A stretch of DNA of 64,000 nucleotides. Origin: Ampullaceana balthica (lineage: Eukaryota > Mollusca > Gastropoda > Lymnaeidae). The notes beneath the pieces were generated by a model that ran no database searches, was not told the origin of the DNA, and saw nothing but the letters and a program-made list of their open reading frames with translations. Numbering within the stretch: the stretch's first letter is position 1; each line of letters begins with the position of its first letter. This document shows positions 1-11,166 of this stretch, one piece after another. The stretch lies in assembly GCA_944989445.1 (NCBI GenBank), contig CALYLW010000736.1, positions 124,001 through 188,000 of the forward strand. Direction: 5' to 3'. A program made the translations under genes and the position numbers.

Positions 1-789
1 ATCATTAAGCAATCGTGATGACTAAAATATATATATATATTTTTTTTTGAAGTCTAGCTTAAATGTATTTAAGTGAATACTAAGGGAAATCACCTCAAAA
101 TATCATGATCTTTAGAAGAACTTGTACTTGTGTCCCTTTTGTTTATACAAACGCAACTTTTCAGGACTAATTTTTTTTTCTTTTAAAATTGTAATTTTAT
201 TATTTTTTCATTTAAAGGGACATGAACTAATTTACCGCCAGTTCTAGAGCGAGAGATAAAAGGATGCACAAAGCATATCAAGGTTCAAGGACGCTGACGG
301 ATTCTACACAAGAAATCAATTCTCCTTCCTCTGGTTTACCTACATTGTTACCATGGCATTTGATATCAAATAGATAATGTTTTCAATACCCATACCTTAA
401 TCTAATGTCTACCTACTACTGCTATTCAAATTCACTGCTGAATGATAACTAATCTGCATCTACAACAGAAAAATCATTGTTGCCAAACAACTCCATTTAT
501 GACAAAATGAAAATAATAAAATAATAAAAATTGTTACAGAAAACCCAACGCCGTGCTGCGCACTTCCCTTTTTAAAAGGACAGTAAAATAAATTTCGGTA
601 TGATGCTAGATTTAAAGTTGCCTAATTATCAGTTTTCCTAAAATGGTATACATTGTTGCGTATCCTGATTTGTTTGTCTATCAATAATCAACATTAAAAA
701 CACTTTTTAAAAACTAGTCTTATATTAAAAATGCACTAATTTTCTACTTTTTAGTCTACGCATTTTACATTAAGTGTAAAGCCAGCTTA

Positions 790-985
790 CCTTTTGACTA
801 TAAATCCCTTATATATGAGACATAACTAAAAGTAGTGATTATGTTTAAACGCGACATTTACAGACTGAAACACAATTATCTCACCCTGGTTTTAAAACTG
901 GGCGCAGGGACGGTAGGGGGTGTGAACAGTGACGGTCGGCGTCAACGCGTGAACTGGGCACGTGAAAAAATTATAAACAAATAGT
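790..985 (+). repeat. Dispersed repeat, copy 1
   Basis: The block opens with GACTATAAATCCCTTATATA and ends near GGGCACGTGAAAAAA. A second copy lies at about 43120-43390 with the same order of landmarks: the TATAAATCCC opening, a GATTATGTT stretch, an ACAG-CTGAAAC stretch, a G-rich middle and the CACGTGAAAAAA end. No coding capacity is visible in either copy. The ends are not defined well enough to assign a transposon class. Confidence 0.5.
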
Positions 986-1611
986 GGGACGGTTCCGATT
1001 AAACTTACAAAGCAAATTAATATAAGACTAGTAAAAAGTGATAACAAACATTCGCTAATTAAATTTAATATTAAGGGGAGGTAATCTATACTTCCCCTTC
1101 AGGTAACAAAAAAGCCAATTTTTGCAATATATATATATATATATATATTCTATAAATAATGATTTTCCCTTGGCAGATAAATTCCCAGTGTTTTTGGTTC
1201 AGCAGGCTAAACACATTCTTAGTGAAGTGCTTTGTGTAGAATAGAGACTGGTGTAAGGATTATGGTATACGGACATGATGTATATTTGTGTTTTATAATA
1301 GCGTGTATGTCACCTAAAAGCTCGAGAAGTCTTGACAATCTACAAGCTTCTGGTCTAATTAAACTAACATCTTTAATGAAACAAACAGTTTATTCTATCA
1401 GTCAAAATTTATAATAATTCAATGCTTTAAGAAACTTTATTAAAGAGAAATCAATATCCTTTAAAAATTAATTATGTACTAAACGTCTTACCATTGATTT
1501 TATCGTGCCACTATTTATTTCTGTCTTTCATTTCATTAAAATGTTTATTATTTTACTCATTTAATTTTAAAAACAGCCTTCAAATACAAAAAGACACAAA
1601 ATAATACATAT

Positions 1612-1633
1612 TATATATATATATGTATATATA

Positions 1634-1718
<85 letters not shown>
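1612..1718. repeat. TA microsatellite
   Basis: Nearly uninterrupted TA dinucleotides, broken by a few AA/TT steps, ending in a short TG run. Confidence 0.95.
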
Positions 1719-1725
<7 letters not shown>

Positions 1726-2628
1726 CTGAAAAATCAATAATTAATCTTACTTTGGGAATATCCACTACCCTTTTAATAGTTCAACTAAAAACTTAGCGCA
1801 CTAAAAAATGTAATATGTTAAGCAACGTGTAAGGTATTTTCTTTTCTCTATTTTGCTCTCACTCATTATAACTATTATACCTCAACTAATTTTCTATTTT
1901 AAGATATGGTTGTTGTTTTTTTTTAAATTTGTTGTTCATTTTGTTTACATTGTCCGGCTTTTTTTTTATCAATCATTGAATTATTATTTTAAATTAAGAA
2001 TTTAATAACGTTTTCATAATATCTGATCATATCCTTTTTCACATGTTTAAAATATAATTCTAAAAAATGTTTAATACATCTTAAAAATAGGAATAAGATA
2101 TTTTCAACACACACCATCCATTTCCAAAAAAAGTTATCAATAACTTTTATTTATTGAGTAAAAAAACAGGTCTCAATAAACTTTGTGTACGCAAATATAT
2201 TTTTTACTCTTATTATTTTATAAGTCTTAGTGTATACTAAACTTTTCAATAAATATTATTGAAGATTATAATTTGCAAAAATGTCAAAAATGAAAAAAAA
2301 AGTATTAATAAAAATAAATAGTGATGTCAAAAACGTTTGTAGCTCTCTCACAGCATTGTATTCTATACTTCAAATCTTTAAAAAGTTCAAACCAATACTT
2401 TCTAAGCCCTTTATAGTAAAAAGGGAACATTTTTTTCCAAAAACATTTTGAAAAATATGCAATCTATATATTCATACATATACATATTATTATGCCATTT
2501 ACATACATGTAACTTTAACTGTTTCTGATAAATTTGTATGTTTATTCAAACGTTAAGCCAAACCACTGAAGTCTACATGACATGATCAAAGAATATTGTT
2601 AAATATTATGTTACTAGCGTACACTCGA

Positions 2629-2936
2629 CAAAAATGACGGAAGTTTTCAGCTGAAATCTATTTATTTTATAAAAAATGCTCTTTTTTTAGGATGCATCAA
2701 AAGGTGTGCAAATTAAATATGCGATGTAAAAAAAAATTATATGACGTCATTGTTGTCGCTGATATTTTAATTTTGTAAAAAGGGAACAATGTAAAAAGTT
2801 ATAAAATACTTTGTGTACATTTCAGAAAGTTTAATATTTCGTATTGATCAAACAAGGACAAGTTAGTTGGGATTTTGAAAAAAGTGCATTTTTTCAAAAT
2901 AAATAGATTTCAGCTGAACACTTCCGCCATTTTTTT
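2629..2936. mobile_element. MITE with about 45-50 bp terminal inverted repeats
   Basis: The left end (from AAAAATGACGGAAG, continuing through TTCAGCTGAAATCTATTTAT) is repeated in inverted orientation at the right end (…ATAAATAGATTTCAGCTGAA then CTTCCGCCATTTTT), with only a few mismatches over about 45 bases. The interior, about 200 bp, has no coding capacity. Part of the interior resembles 23700-23960, including ATTATATGACGT and the ATATTTTAATTTTG stretch. This is the classic form of a small non-autonomous DNA transposon. I could not settle the superfamily. Confidence 0.65.
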
Positions 2937-3093
2937 ACGGGTGATAGGCCGCGGGTCTCTCAGGAGTTCCTTCTTTTCATTCACTCACAGTCGTTTGCCC
3001 AAAACCCACCCCATTTTGACAACCGTGTCTTTCAGGAAATCTTCACCCGTCACTAAATCATTAGCGGCATATGCTACGCCGCGGGTCAGCTAG
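2937..3093 (+). mobile_element. Helitron-like 3' end, family H1
   Basis: The block ends in a near-perfect GC-rich hairpin at 3064-3082 (GCGGCATA-TGC-TACGCCGC, one mismatch), then GGGTCAG and CTAG, with T as the next base. Hairpin plus CTRR placed before a T is the established 3' signature of Helitrons. The same ending recurs at 29436-29467 and 61365-61400 on the other strand. No helicase or Rep gene is present, so this is a non-autonomous fragment. The 5' limit is uncertain. Confidence 0.5.
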
Positions 3094-3695
3094 TTAAATT
3101 AATTTTACCAAATTAAATGTGAGACAAAAATATTGAATTATCATTTTTTTCTCTTCTTTTCAGCATGTTTTTATAAAAGAAATAAATAAATTACGACCAC
3201 ATTGTGCGCGTGTAAGTGATGAATGAGCCTAGACTCGGAATGTGACATACAGCACTGCACGAAATAAACAACCTTTCACTGTAAGGAAACAAAAAAAAAG
3301 GAATATGAGGAAAATTGAAATTTACACAAATAAGAATGGAGATATACATATACTAGAAATAAAAATAATAAATTTTGAAAGAAGAAAAAAAAAGAAATAA
3401 AAATAGTGAAATTAACAGAAGCCAAGAGAGTTAAATAAGGATAAGAAATAACATTTAAAGTAAAATGAAATAAAATACAGACGAGAATTCAGTATTAGCA
3501 CATGTAAACTGACCAATAAAATTTCTCATTGCCATGTGATCAATTTGCTTTCATTCCGACCGGCCAGGTCCATTCATCAACGTCAATTAGCCATCAACGA
3601 TAGCTGACTAATGTATTCAGTCGATGGTTCTCACACTCTAATTGTATTTGAAACTAACTTTATAAGCCTAGTGACCGATTCACCCAAACCACTAA

Positions 3696-3696
<1 letters not shown>

Positions 3697-3766
<70 letters not shown>
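3697..3766. repeat. TA microsatellite
   Basis: Alternating TA with one internal TT step. Confidence 0.95.
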
Positions 3767-4572
3767 CTTAAACAATTAAAGGTAAAACGAAGTAACGCAT
3801 AGCAATTTGAGGTTATTATTAGTGTGAATCTTCATTCATCATGTAGAACAACTTATACTTGTTTCATTTCCTACATTTAATAAAAAAAATTATTTAAGTT
3901 TTACAATAAGCCAGCATGTTAAGCTTGAAGTAGCAGCCTCTAAATTTTGATGACAATACATACAGATGAGTATCTAAACGAGTTAAATTTTCATCTTTAA
4001 TTTTGCGACTTTCAACCAAGTGCAACTTAAGTAATTTTTTGTTTTTGTTTTTGATGATTTCTTTTTTTGATTACCCATTAACGATTCTATCAATATCTTC
4101 CTCCAAAGTGATGCAAAAATAAAGAGATGGTACAGCAAGTTCATTAAAACTCTGAGAGGGTGTCTGTAATGGAACATTTCTTAAAATAAACAATAAGTAA
4201 TTTTTTTTAAAATATGATATCGTCATTTTAAGGTATTTGTGACCCCATTTGTTCCCTGGGTCACTTATTCACCGTTTTGGAACCAGGGATGTAAGTTAAA
4301 AGGACGTTGTTTGCTACCTGCGGAAGTTGAACACTACCTACACACCCTTCGGCTACAATCAGGTTTTGGCTAAGTGATGTTGGGTGGGTGGAGCTAGAGA
4401 AGACGTTAAGTCGAGAGGGTGGGGGTGGTGACGGGGTGCTGACGGTGTAAAAATACAAACGGAGGGGTGAGGTCAATTCAACCGTGTCTCCTAATCAGCA
4501 CGTGTAACAGGTGATATGTAAAAAAAAAGAAGTCCACACGAATGTACGTGATTATTTATTGTACAAAAAAAG

Positions 4573-4940
4573 TATCCTATATAATAAAAGGCAAGTTTCT
4601 GTCCTTTCTGTCCGTTCTGTCCAGTCATCTATAGCGATTGGTCCTTCACACACATATGACTCCTACAGCAAATCATATTGAACATGTTTACGCCATTAAC
4701 GCGGACGTTCAAACAGAGTTATTTTTGGTGCAGTATTTCTTCCAAGACTTTATTTTGAGTTATGCACGTTTGGATTTATAGCATAAACCTCTGTTTTTAC
4801 GAGTTATTTATTTTAACTATAATGAATAGTATTTTTGACGCGATGCACATGTAATGCCGGTCGAGACGGCCGTTGTTACAATATGCCACCGAACGGTGGC
4901 AGAACGTCCTTGGACGGGCTTGGTTGCTCGTATTAAATAA
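4573..4940 (+). repeat. Dispersed repeat family A, copy 1
   Basis: A block of about 370 bp opening with TCCTATATAATAAAAGGCAA. Other copies lie at 48805-49150 (+) and, in reverse and interrupted by a nested element, at 23545-24240. Shared landmarks are CATATTGAACA, GTTATTTTTGGTGCAGTATT, TAATGAATAGTATTTTTGAC and GCCGGTCGAGACGG. No coding capacity is visible. The TC start after an A resembles Helitron 5' ends, but I could not confirm the 3' end. Confidence 0.6.
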
Positions 4941-4980
4941 AGGGACAATTCCTCTCTGCAATTATATTCACATAAACTCA

Positions 4981-5450
4981 AACATATGTAATGTCCACTC
5001 CTAACATATGTAATGTCCACTCCTAACATATGTAATGTCCACTCCTAACATATGTAATGTCCACTCCTAACATATGTAATGTCCACTCCTAACATATGTA
5101 ATGTCCACTCCTAACATATGTAATGTCCACTCCTAACATATGTAATGTCCACTCCTAACATATGTAATGTCCACTCCTAACATATGTAATGTCCACTCCT
5201 AACATATGTAATGTCCACTCCTAACATATGTAATGTCCACTCCTAACATATGTAATGCCCACTCCTAACATATGTAATGTCCACTCCTAACATATGTAAT
5301 GTCCACTCCTAACATATGTAATGTCCACTCCTAACATATGTAATGTCCACTCCTAACATATGTAATGTCCACTCCTAACATATGTAATGTCCACTCCTAA
5401 CATATGTAATGTCCACTCCTAACATATGTAATGTCCACTCCAAACATATT
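4981..5450. repeat. 22-bp satellite, about 21 tandem units
   Basis: A 22-bp unit beginning AACATATGTAATGTCC and ending ACTCCT is repeated 21 times without length change. Near-perfect identity indicates recent expansion. I saw one variant (GCCC for GTCC, near 5257), and the last unit ends CTCCA. Each unit contains the palindrome CATATG. It directly follows repeat family A. Confidence 0.97.
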
Positions 5451-5452
5451 AG

Positions 5453-6881
5453 ACAAAAGCGGCAATTTTCTAGTGACCATTCGGTCGGAGGTTCGAATAT
5501 GTGAAACGTGAACGGAAAGTGGGGTCATCATCATAACTGACGTGGTAACAATTGAAGTCGAAAAATTTATTTAATTTTAAGATGCTCTTTAACATAAAAA
5601 TTCCCAAAAGCTTTAATACCTCTTTTATAAGATTAGATGGTAAATATTCTTTTGTTATACAAGAAAAGGAACACCATTAAAATATTGTTCATTAATCTAT
5701 GTCTTATGGTTATAAAAATATATCGTGATTGAATATAATCTCACCGAGTAATAATTTTATCTCTCGCAAATATTCTCCACCCAACCAACTGCACCAATAA
5801 CGTTGCTGTATTTTATCAACTGAACAACATTTTGGTTTTCTTAAAATTCATATTGTCAGTGACTATCAACTGAATTAAGTTAATGCATGGGTGTAGAAAA
5901 AATCTAATTACATAAATGCACTTACACATATTAGGCACAAATCTTAACGGGCTAATTATTTAAGGTATATAAAAAATAAAATACATTAATGCTTATCAAA
6001 AGTTCACTATACCACTCTAAATCTCCCCCTGTCTTAACGTTAAGGACAACCGCACTTGGCTCTGCCAGGGATCGGAGCCTCATCCGTCTTTCACCTTCCG
6101 CTAAGCCGTGTCGTCATCTTCCAACTATTATGTAACACATACACTAACGCCACGTGACGTGCCTCTAGCAACGTGATGTGTAGCAGTTGATTGTTCAAAA
6201 ATGGTACATTCGATACTTAACTATAAAATATCGAATTCTTCGTCATGTGATCGGGTTCTTATCCGAATCTGATGAAGCTATTAAATGAGTAACTTCAAAT
6301 TAATGAATTGGACAAACAGGATTTAAAATAAAATATTATATCGTCAAACAAGCGAATGCATTTAAATGTGCAATAAAAGAGATGAAAAATGAATTCAACA
6401 AAATAAGTCAACATATAACACATATATGAAAGTCATAATAATTACTTATTTAAAAGCCAGTCAATAAAAATGGACCTCATTCCACGCCTCCCATTATTGA
6501 TATAATACGAGCACCGCCACTTACATGCAACAAATGGATTTAGAATAAATTGGACGAAAGACTATCGTCACTATGTCACATACTATATATCCTATATTTG
6601 GAATGTCGTCAAAAATTCCTGAGACTAATGCTCTGATAGGTCTTCCCGAGAATTTCTGCTAGCAATTTCGCACACAACCCCTGAAGGAGCTTATACCTAA
6701 GGGGCATACCCAGGGCGATTCTATCTTTTGGAGAGGACCGCCTGGTCAACCAGGAACACGTTTGGGGTCACCATCCACGTTATCAACGTTACATCTGTCT
6801 ATTCTATCGAAAAATTTAAAGTATATAATAAATAGATACTATATATCTTTATTGTTAATAAAAAATATAGTAAATTAATCA

Positions 6882-6884
<3 letters not shown>
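5453..6884. other. Intergenic DNA, no gene seen
   Basis: No long open frame and no convincing exon. A tRNA-derived SINE piece sits at 6051-6117. The stretch 6600-6790 is less AT-rich than its surroundings and may be an old transposon remnant, but I could not recognise it. Confidence 0.5.
6051..6117 (-). mobile_element. tRNA-derived SINE fragment
   Basis: On the minus strand the sequence contains GGCTTAGCGGAA, which resembles a pol III A box, followed about 30 bases later by GGCTCCGATCCC, which resembles a B box. The spacing fits a tRNA-derived promoter. The flanks do not fold into an intact tRNA, so a SINE head is the likelier reading. Confidence 0.4.
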
Positions 6885-6946
<62 letters not shown>

Positions 6947-6962
6947 AATATATATATATACA
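6885..6962. repeat. TA microsatellite
   Basis: Alternating TA that abuts the left end of a decayed hAT element and may have replaced its outermost bases. Confidence 0.9.
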
Positions 6963-7382
6963 CATATGCGGAAATTAACGATTAGTTTCTCGATTAATCG
7001 TTAAAAAATTAACGATTTAATTATTTTTTAACGATTAATCGACCCATTACTTACAAATTTTTGGAGGTCAAAAATTAAAAAACATAATAATAAAAAAATA
7101 GCGGCCCATAAATTGTACATTTCCTAACGATTACACGAATATTTTGGTTTTTGGGTGGGGGTGGAGTAGGATAGGTTCGGAAGGACTTTCTACCTTAGAG
7201 GAATTGCGCATTTATTCCAATCATGGACTCGCGTTAAATATTGACTGGTTGCCAATAACAATTTCAAACTGTATTTAATTTTTAATGGATAATAATGTGA
7301 AGCTAAATTATTTTTATACCAAAAATTAATTTAAAAAATAATAAATTTTAAAAAGTATATTAAAAATATATGTATTAAAAAT

Positions 7383-7572
7383 TATACGGTGTAGATACGA
7401 AGGGTTCGAAACGTCCGGGGTCGAAACGTCCTGTGGTCGAAATGTCCAGGGTCGAATCATCCGGGGTTGAAACGTCCTGGGGTCGAAACGTCCTGTGGTC
7501 GAACTGGCAGGGTTGAACTGGCTGGGTCGAAACGTCCGGGGTCGATCGTCCGGGGTCGAGGTATACGACCAC
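7383..7572. repeat. GGTCGAAACGTCC minisatellite
   Basis: About ten degenerate units of roughly 15 bases built on GGGGTCGAAACGTCC, some with CTGTGGTCGAA variants. It is markedly GC-rich against its surroundings and lies inside the hAT remnant. A frame across it on the minus strand is a by-product of the repeat. Confidence 0.85.
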
Positions 7573-7747
7573 CCGCCTACTTATGAAATTAAATGAAAAG
7601 CGTATTAATCTAATGGCAGTAATGAAGCCTGAGTCAGAGACAGAAAATGACGACAGCTCTTCTGGTGAATTACTTCGTTACAAAATGGAGTTGAAAGTTC
7701 CTGAATCCATTAACCATCTACAATGGAGGTAATTTAATGAACACCGA

Positions 7748-7924
7748 TATCCGATAATGTCATTCCTTGCCAAGACTGTTTTGTGCATACCAGTTACCTT
7801 AGATCCATGTGAATGATTGCTCAGCTCTGCTGGTTATATTATCATTTAGACCCGCTCATCACTTGAACCAAATAATGTAAACACACTTGTCCTTTTTCGT
7901 AGTTGGTTAAAAAATGACATATAA
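7748..7924 (+). pseudogene. hAT transposase C-terminal remnant
   Basis: The frame starting at the TAT codon at 7748 reads YPIMSFLAKTVLCIPVT, then a stop, LLSSAGYII, a stop, then TRSSLEPNNVNTLV. YP.....A...L..P.TS.P.ERLFS.AG is the conserved core of the hAT dimerisation domain (Dimer_Tnp_hAT). Two in-frame stops show it is dead. Only this terminal part is recognisable; the catalytic core is gone. Confidence 0.7.
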
Positions 7925-8087
7925 AGGAAACATTCTAGTGCGATTTTGATATTCAACAAGAACGTTTAATAAGTGTTACTTACGACATCATGCATTTAAA
8001 ATTGGTCCCTTAAATCAAAATTAACGATTAATTAATTGTTAATTTTTCAAAATGTAACGATTAAATTAATATTAATCATTAACAGCC

Positions 8088-8092
<5 letters not shown>

Positions 8093-8172
<80 letters not shown>
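8093..8172. repeat. TA microsatellite
   Basis: Alternating TA between the hAT remnant and the following Helitron-like element. Confidence 0.9.
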
Positions 8173-8175
<3 letters not shown>

Positions 8176-8178
8176 TCT

Positions 8179-9044
8179 TCTCTATATATATAAGACGCAT
8201 TTGTTGTCTGTCCGTCGTCTGTCTGTTCCCTTATAACTCAAGATCCAGACAACCAAATAATGTGAAATTTGGTACACGTACACAAAATTATACCGGAAAG
8301 GTTATTAAACAGGTTTCGTTCCATATATATAAGATACTGGGGGCCGGGGGCCCAAAATGTAATTTTTCCTAATATGAGCTATATAAAATAAAAATTATTG
8401 AAAATTAAGACGTAAAATAATGACGCAAAATAATAAACATTTTGGTGTCGAGATTAACAAGAAGGCGATTATCGCCATAAAATAATTTTGTTGTTGTTGT
8501 TGCTTTTGTTGTTGCTTTTGTTGTTGTAGTTGTTGTTTTGTTGTTGTTGCTGTTGTTGTTGTAGTTGTTGTTTTGTTGTTGTTTTGTTGTTGATATTTTG
8601 TTGTTGTTTTGTTTTTGTTGTTGTTGCTGTTGTTGTTTTTGTTGTTGTTGCTGTTGTTGTTGCTGTTGTTGTTGCTGTTGTTGCTTTTGTGTTGTTTTTG
8701 CTGTTGTTGTTGTTGTCCACATCCCTTGCCCTGCGAGGACAATGTCCTTCATTTTGTTGTTACTTTGTTGTTGTTGCTGTTGTAGTTGTTGTTTTGTTGT
8801 TGTTGCTTTGTTGTTGTTGCTGTTGCTGTTGTTGTTGTAGTTGTTTTGTTGTTGTTTTGTTGTTGATTTTGTTGTTTTTGTTGTTGTTTTGCTTTTGTTG
8901 TTTTGTTGCTGTTGCTGTTTCTGTTGTTGTTTTTTTCGTTGTTGCTGTTGTTGTTGTAGTTGTTGTTTTGTTGTTGTTGCTGTTGTTGTTGTTGTTGTTT
9001 TGTTTTTGTTGTTAAACCCGGGAAAGCCGGGTACCTGCCCCTAG
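8179..9044 (+). mobile_element. Non-autonomous Helitron-like element with GTT array, copy 1
   Basis: The element opens with TCTCTATATATATAAGACGC. About 300 bp of conserved leader follows, including a GC-rich palindrome (GGGGGCCGGGGGCCC) at about 8339. Then come about 500 bp of GTT/GCT trinucleotide repeats, interrupted by a unique block near 8716-8754. It ends with a hairpin (ACCCGG-GAAAG-CCGGGT, 9016-9032), ACCTGCCC and CTAG before T. The hairpin plus CTAG|T is a Helitron 3' signature. Two more copies lie at 40867-41491 (reverse) and 44397-45289. Frames across the array, which give poly-Q/N or poly-C/V peptides, are repeat artefacts. Confidence 0.6.
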
Positions 9045-9045
9045 T

Positions 9046-10430
9046 ATATATATATTTGACTTGCATTTCTTACTACACCATTCATCCGATCAATATTAAA
9101 CTTTGGGAGGATTTTAAGTGCACTCCTTTACTCCCGTAATGGTAACTGGGAATTAATTAATTAATTATTTTTAAGTCATGGGGCGACTTTTTCTTATATG
9201 AGTGATATAAAAACATATAAACGAAAACTCATCAAGAAAATGTGTATAGGATCTAAAAACGAGTGTGATGTTTGATAGGAAAATCTTTGACAAATCCCAA
9301 AGCATTCAGCTGAATTTTACTTATTTCCTGCATCCATTTATTAAACTCTCCAGTAGCCATAAAAAAGAAATATATGGACATTTAAAAAAAATTAATTTAA
9401 AGACAAAACAACTAAGTGGTTTTTGAGTATTTTCTTTGGAAATATTTGAAAAAATTATCTGTTTCAGTCGCGGTTGTCATAGAATGATATTAGTAAGGAA
9501 CTAAATAAAATGTAAAGGCATAAAAATAATTATGGAAAAAACACTAAGAAATTCTTTTTTTTTAATTAAAAAAACAAAACACCAAAAGTTCCATCCCACT
9601 TTCCAATAGGGCCTCAAGAGCTTAAACTACAATAGGCCGCCTTTTCATAATGGATTGCGTGAGACTGAGTCAGACTCCAGTACATGATCATAAATAATTC
9701 ACTTTAACCTTAGCCTGTTGTTAACGCCTCAATATAGAGCTGTTTTGTTTTCTTAACCTTTGGATAAAAAATTTTCATACTTAAAGAACACTAATAACAA
9801 CAGATCGAACCATCAATCACAAGAGACACAAATAATATTCTCTGGATTAACCAGTAATACGTAGTCATTAACTTTAATTTCATTGCACGGCGGCTACAAC
9901 TCAATTAAGTAGTTCAATTAATATATCGATACCGATTTGACTTTGTCCAAAACTGAAGTCTTGTAACAGTCAGTGGGTAATCTGAGACCGTTTTTTGTCG
10001 TCACATCAGAAAATGGTGTAAAGGTGTGTAGTCGTTTGAAAGTGTGTGTTTAAATTAATAGAGTTTGTACCTGTGTTGGGACACACATAGACTTTATGGT
10101 TGGTTCACATTTAATATAAAACTATTACGTCAACAGAACACATTTTAAATTTAAGTCGATACATGGTTTTATGATGTTTAATTGATGGTGTTGGTAAGTA
10201 AGTTTTTATTTCTTTAAATTTAAAAAAAAATTAATTACAAAAAAATAAATAATTGTTTTCTTAATAAAAATTTTTAAAAAAAAATGAAAATCACGATTTT
10301 ATGGTATATTCTGGAAAAAAATTTAATAAACTATAAACTTTAAAATGGATGTGGTGTACATATATGAAAATTGAGATAGTTAAGGGCATGCAATGTGCTA
10401 CATTAGCCTGGGGCAAATAATAATAAGGCA
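9046..10430. other. Intergenic DNA, no gene seen
   Basis: AT-rich, with no exon or recognised element. A GGTAAGTAAG donor-like sequence at about 10192 could follow an untranslated first exon of the downstream gene, but nothing else supports it. Confidence 0.4.
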
Positions 10431-10439
10431 ATGCGGTAC

Positions 10440-10560
10440 TTAATCTGTTGGTAGTCAGGTGTTGTAAAGTCATTAAGTCTACTTGACCAGTTAAGTGTTG
10501 TAAAGTCACCAAGTTCACCTGACCAGTCAAGTGTTGTGAAGTCACTTAGTCTGATAGAAC
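10440..10560. repeat. 36-bp tandem repeat, about 3 units
   Basis: GTTGTAAAGTCA-type units start at about 10461, 10497 and 10533, each followed by CAAG/TAAGT...CCTGACCAGT. The spacing is exactly 36 bases twice. Slightly degenerate. Confidence 0.85.
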
Positions 10561-11166
10561 AGTGCATTATTAAGCTGTTTATACTAAAACAAGTTTTTAC
10601 AATTTTGAGCAATTACTGATCAACACATTTTAAATTTGTGAGCGTGTGTTATTCATTCTTTTCTGCATTGTTTGCTCGCAGGAAAGTTTTAGACTTGGAA
10701 ATATCACTTCCGTTTTTTGGAGAATCTCGTTGTTATTGCAAGTTAGATAACTTGTTTTTAACCTTGTCTAAGAAATCAAAATCATCATAAACTATAATTA
10801 TTTTAAAAAATTCACTACATGTATGTATTTATTCATCTTACTTTCCTGCATGAGTAAGATTTCATTTTTAATAAGAATGAGGTTGTATTTTTGTACATTT
10901 ATAAATGAAATGGAAAATTAAATGAATTTTTAAAAAAAAATGTTTTGGTTAATTGTTAGGCAAGGTACACTTCAGAAATATTAAGGGTTTTCTGGTCGCT
11001 TTTAAAATAGGTCAGAAAAGTAACCTTTTTTTCTGAGCTGATAATATAAAGCCCCCGTTGTCATATCTTAATGCAGGCGCTTCTTCTATTCAGAGGATTA
11101 TTGTGTCCCAAGCTTATTTGCCATAGCTATAGCTACCACAGTGACCCAACCAGATAAGTGGATACA

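Larger units (their letters stand above)
1..2628. other. AT-rich intergenic DNA, no gene seen
   Basis: Both strands are dense in stop codons and I found no exon with flanking splice signals. The stretch holds short TA arrays, a long TA array near 1.6-1.7 kb and a dispersed repeat at 790-985. Near 1073-1103 a short inverted repeat (AGGGGAGGTA ... TACTTCCCCT) could form a hairpin. Confidence 0.6.
6963..8092 (+). mobile_element. Decayed hAT transposon
   Basis: The left end reads GCGGAAATTAACGATTAG, followed by interleaved ATTAATCG motifs. The right end reads, on the minus strand, TAGGGCTGTTAATGATTAAT. These fit hAT terminal inverted repeats rich in CGATTAATCG. A related solo end lies at 18790-18958, with GGCTGTGGAAATTAACGATT on its minus strand. 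Inside, near 7748-7924, are remains of a transposase C-terminus. The element is flanked on both sides by TA microsatellites. Confidence 0.6.

Noticed and set aside
4981..5450. Possible CRISPR-like array
   Set aside because: Units are contiguous 22-bp tandem copies without spacers, in eukaryotic DNA.
8395..9066. Long poly-Gln/Asn and poly-Cys/Val open frames on both strands
   Set aside because: All six frames of a GTT/CAA array are open; the frames follow the repeat and end at the array edges. The same applies at 40617-41264, 40712-41087 and 44602-45317.
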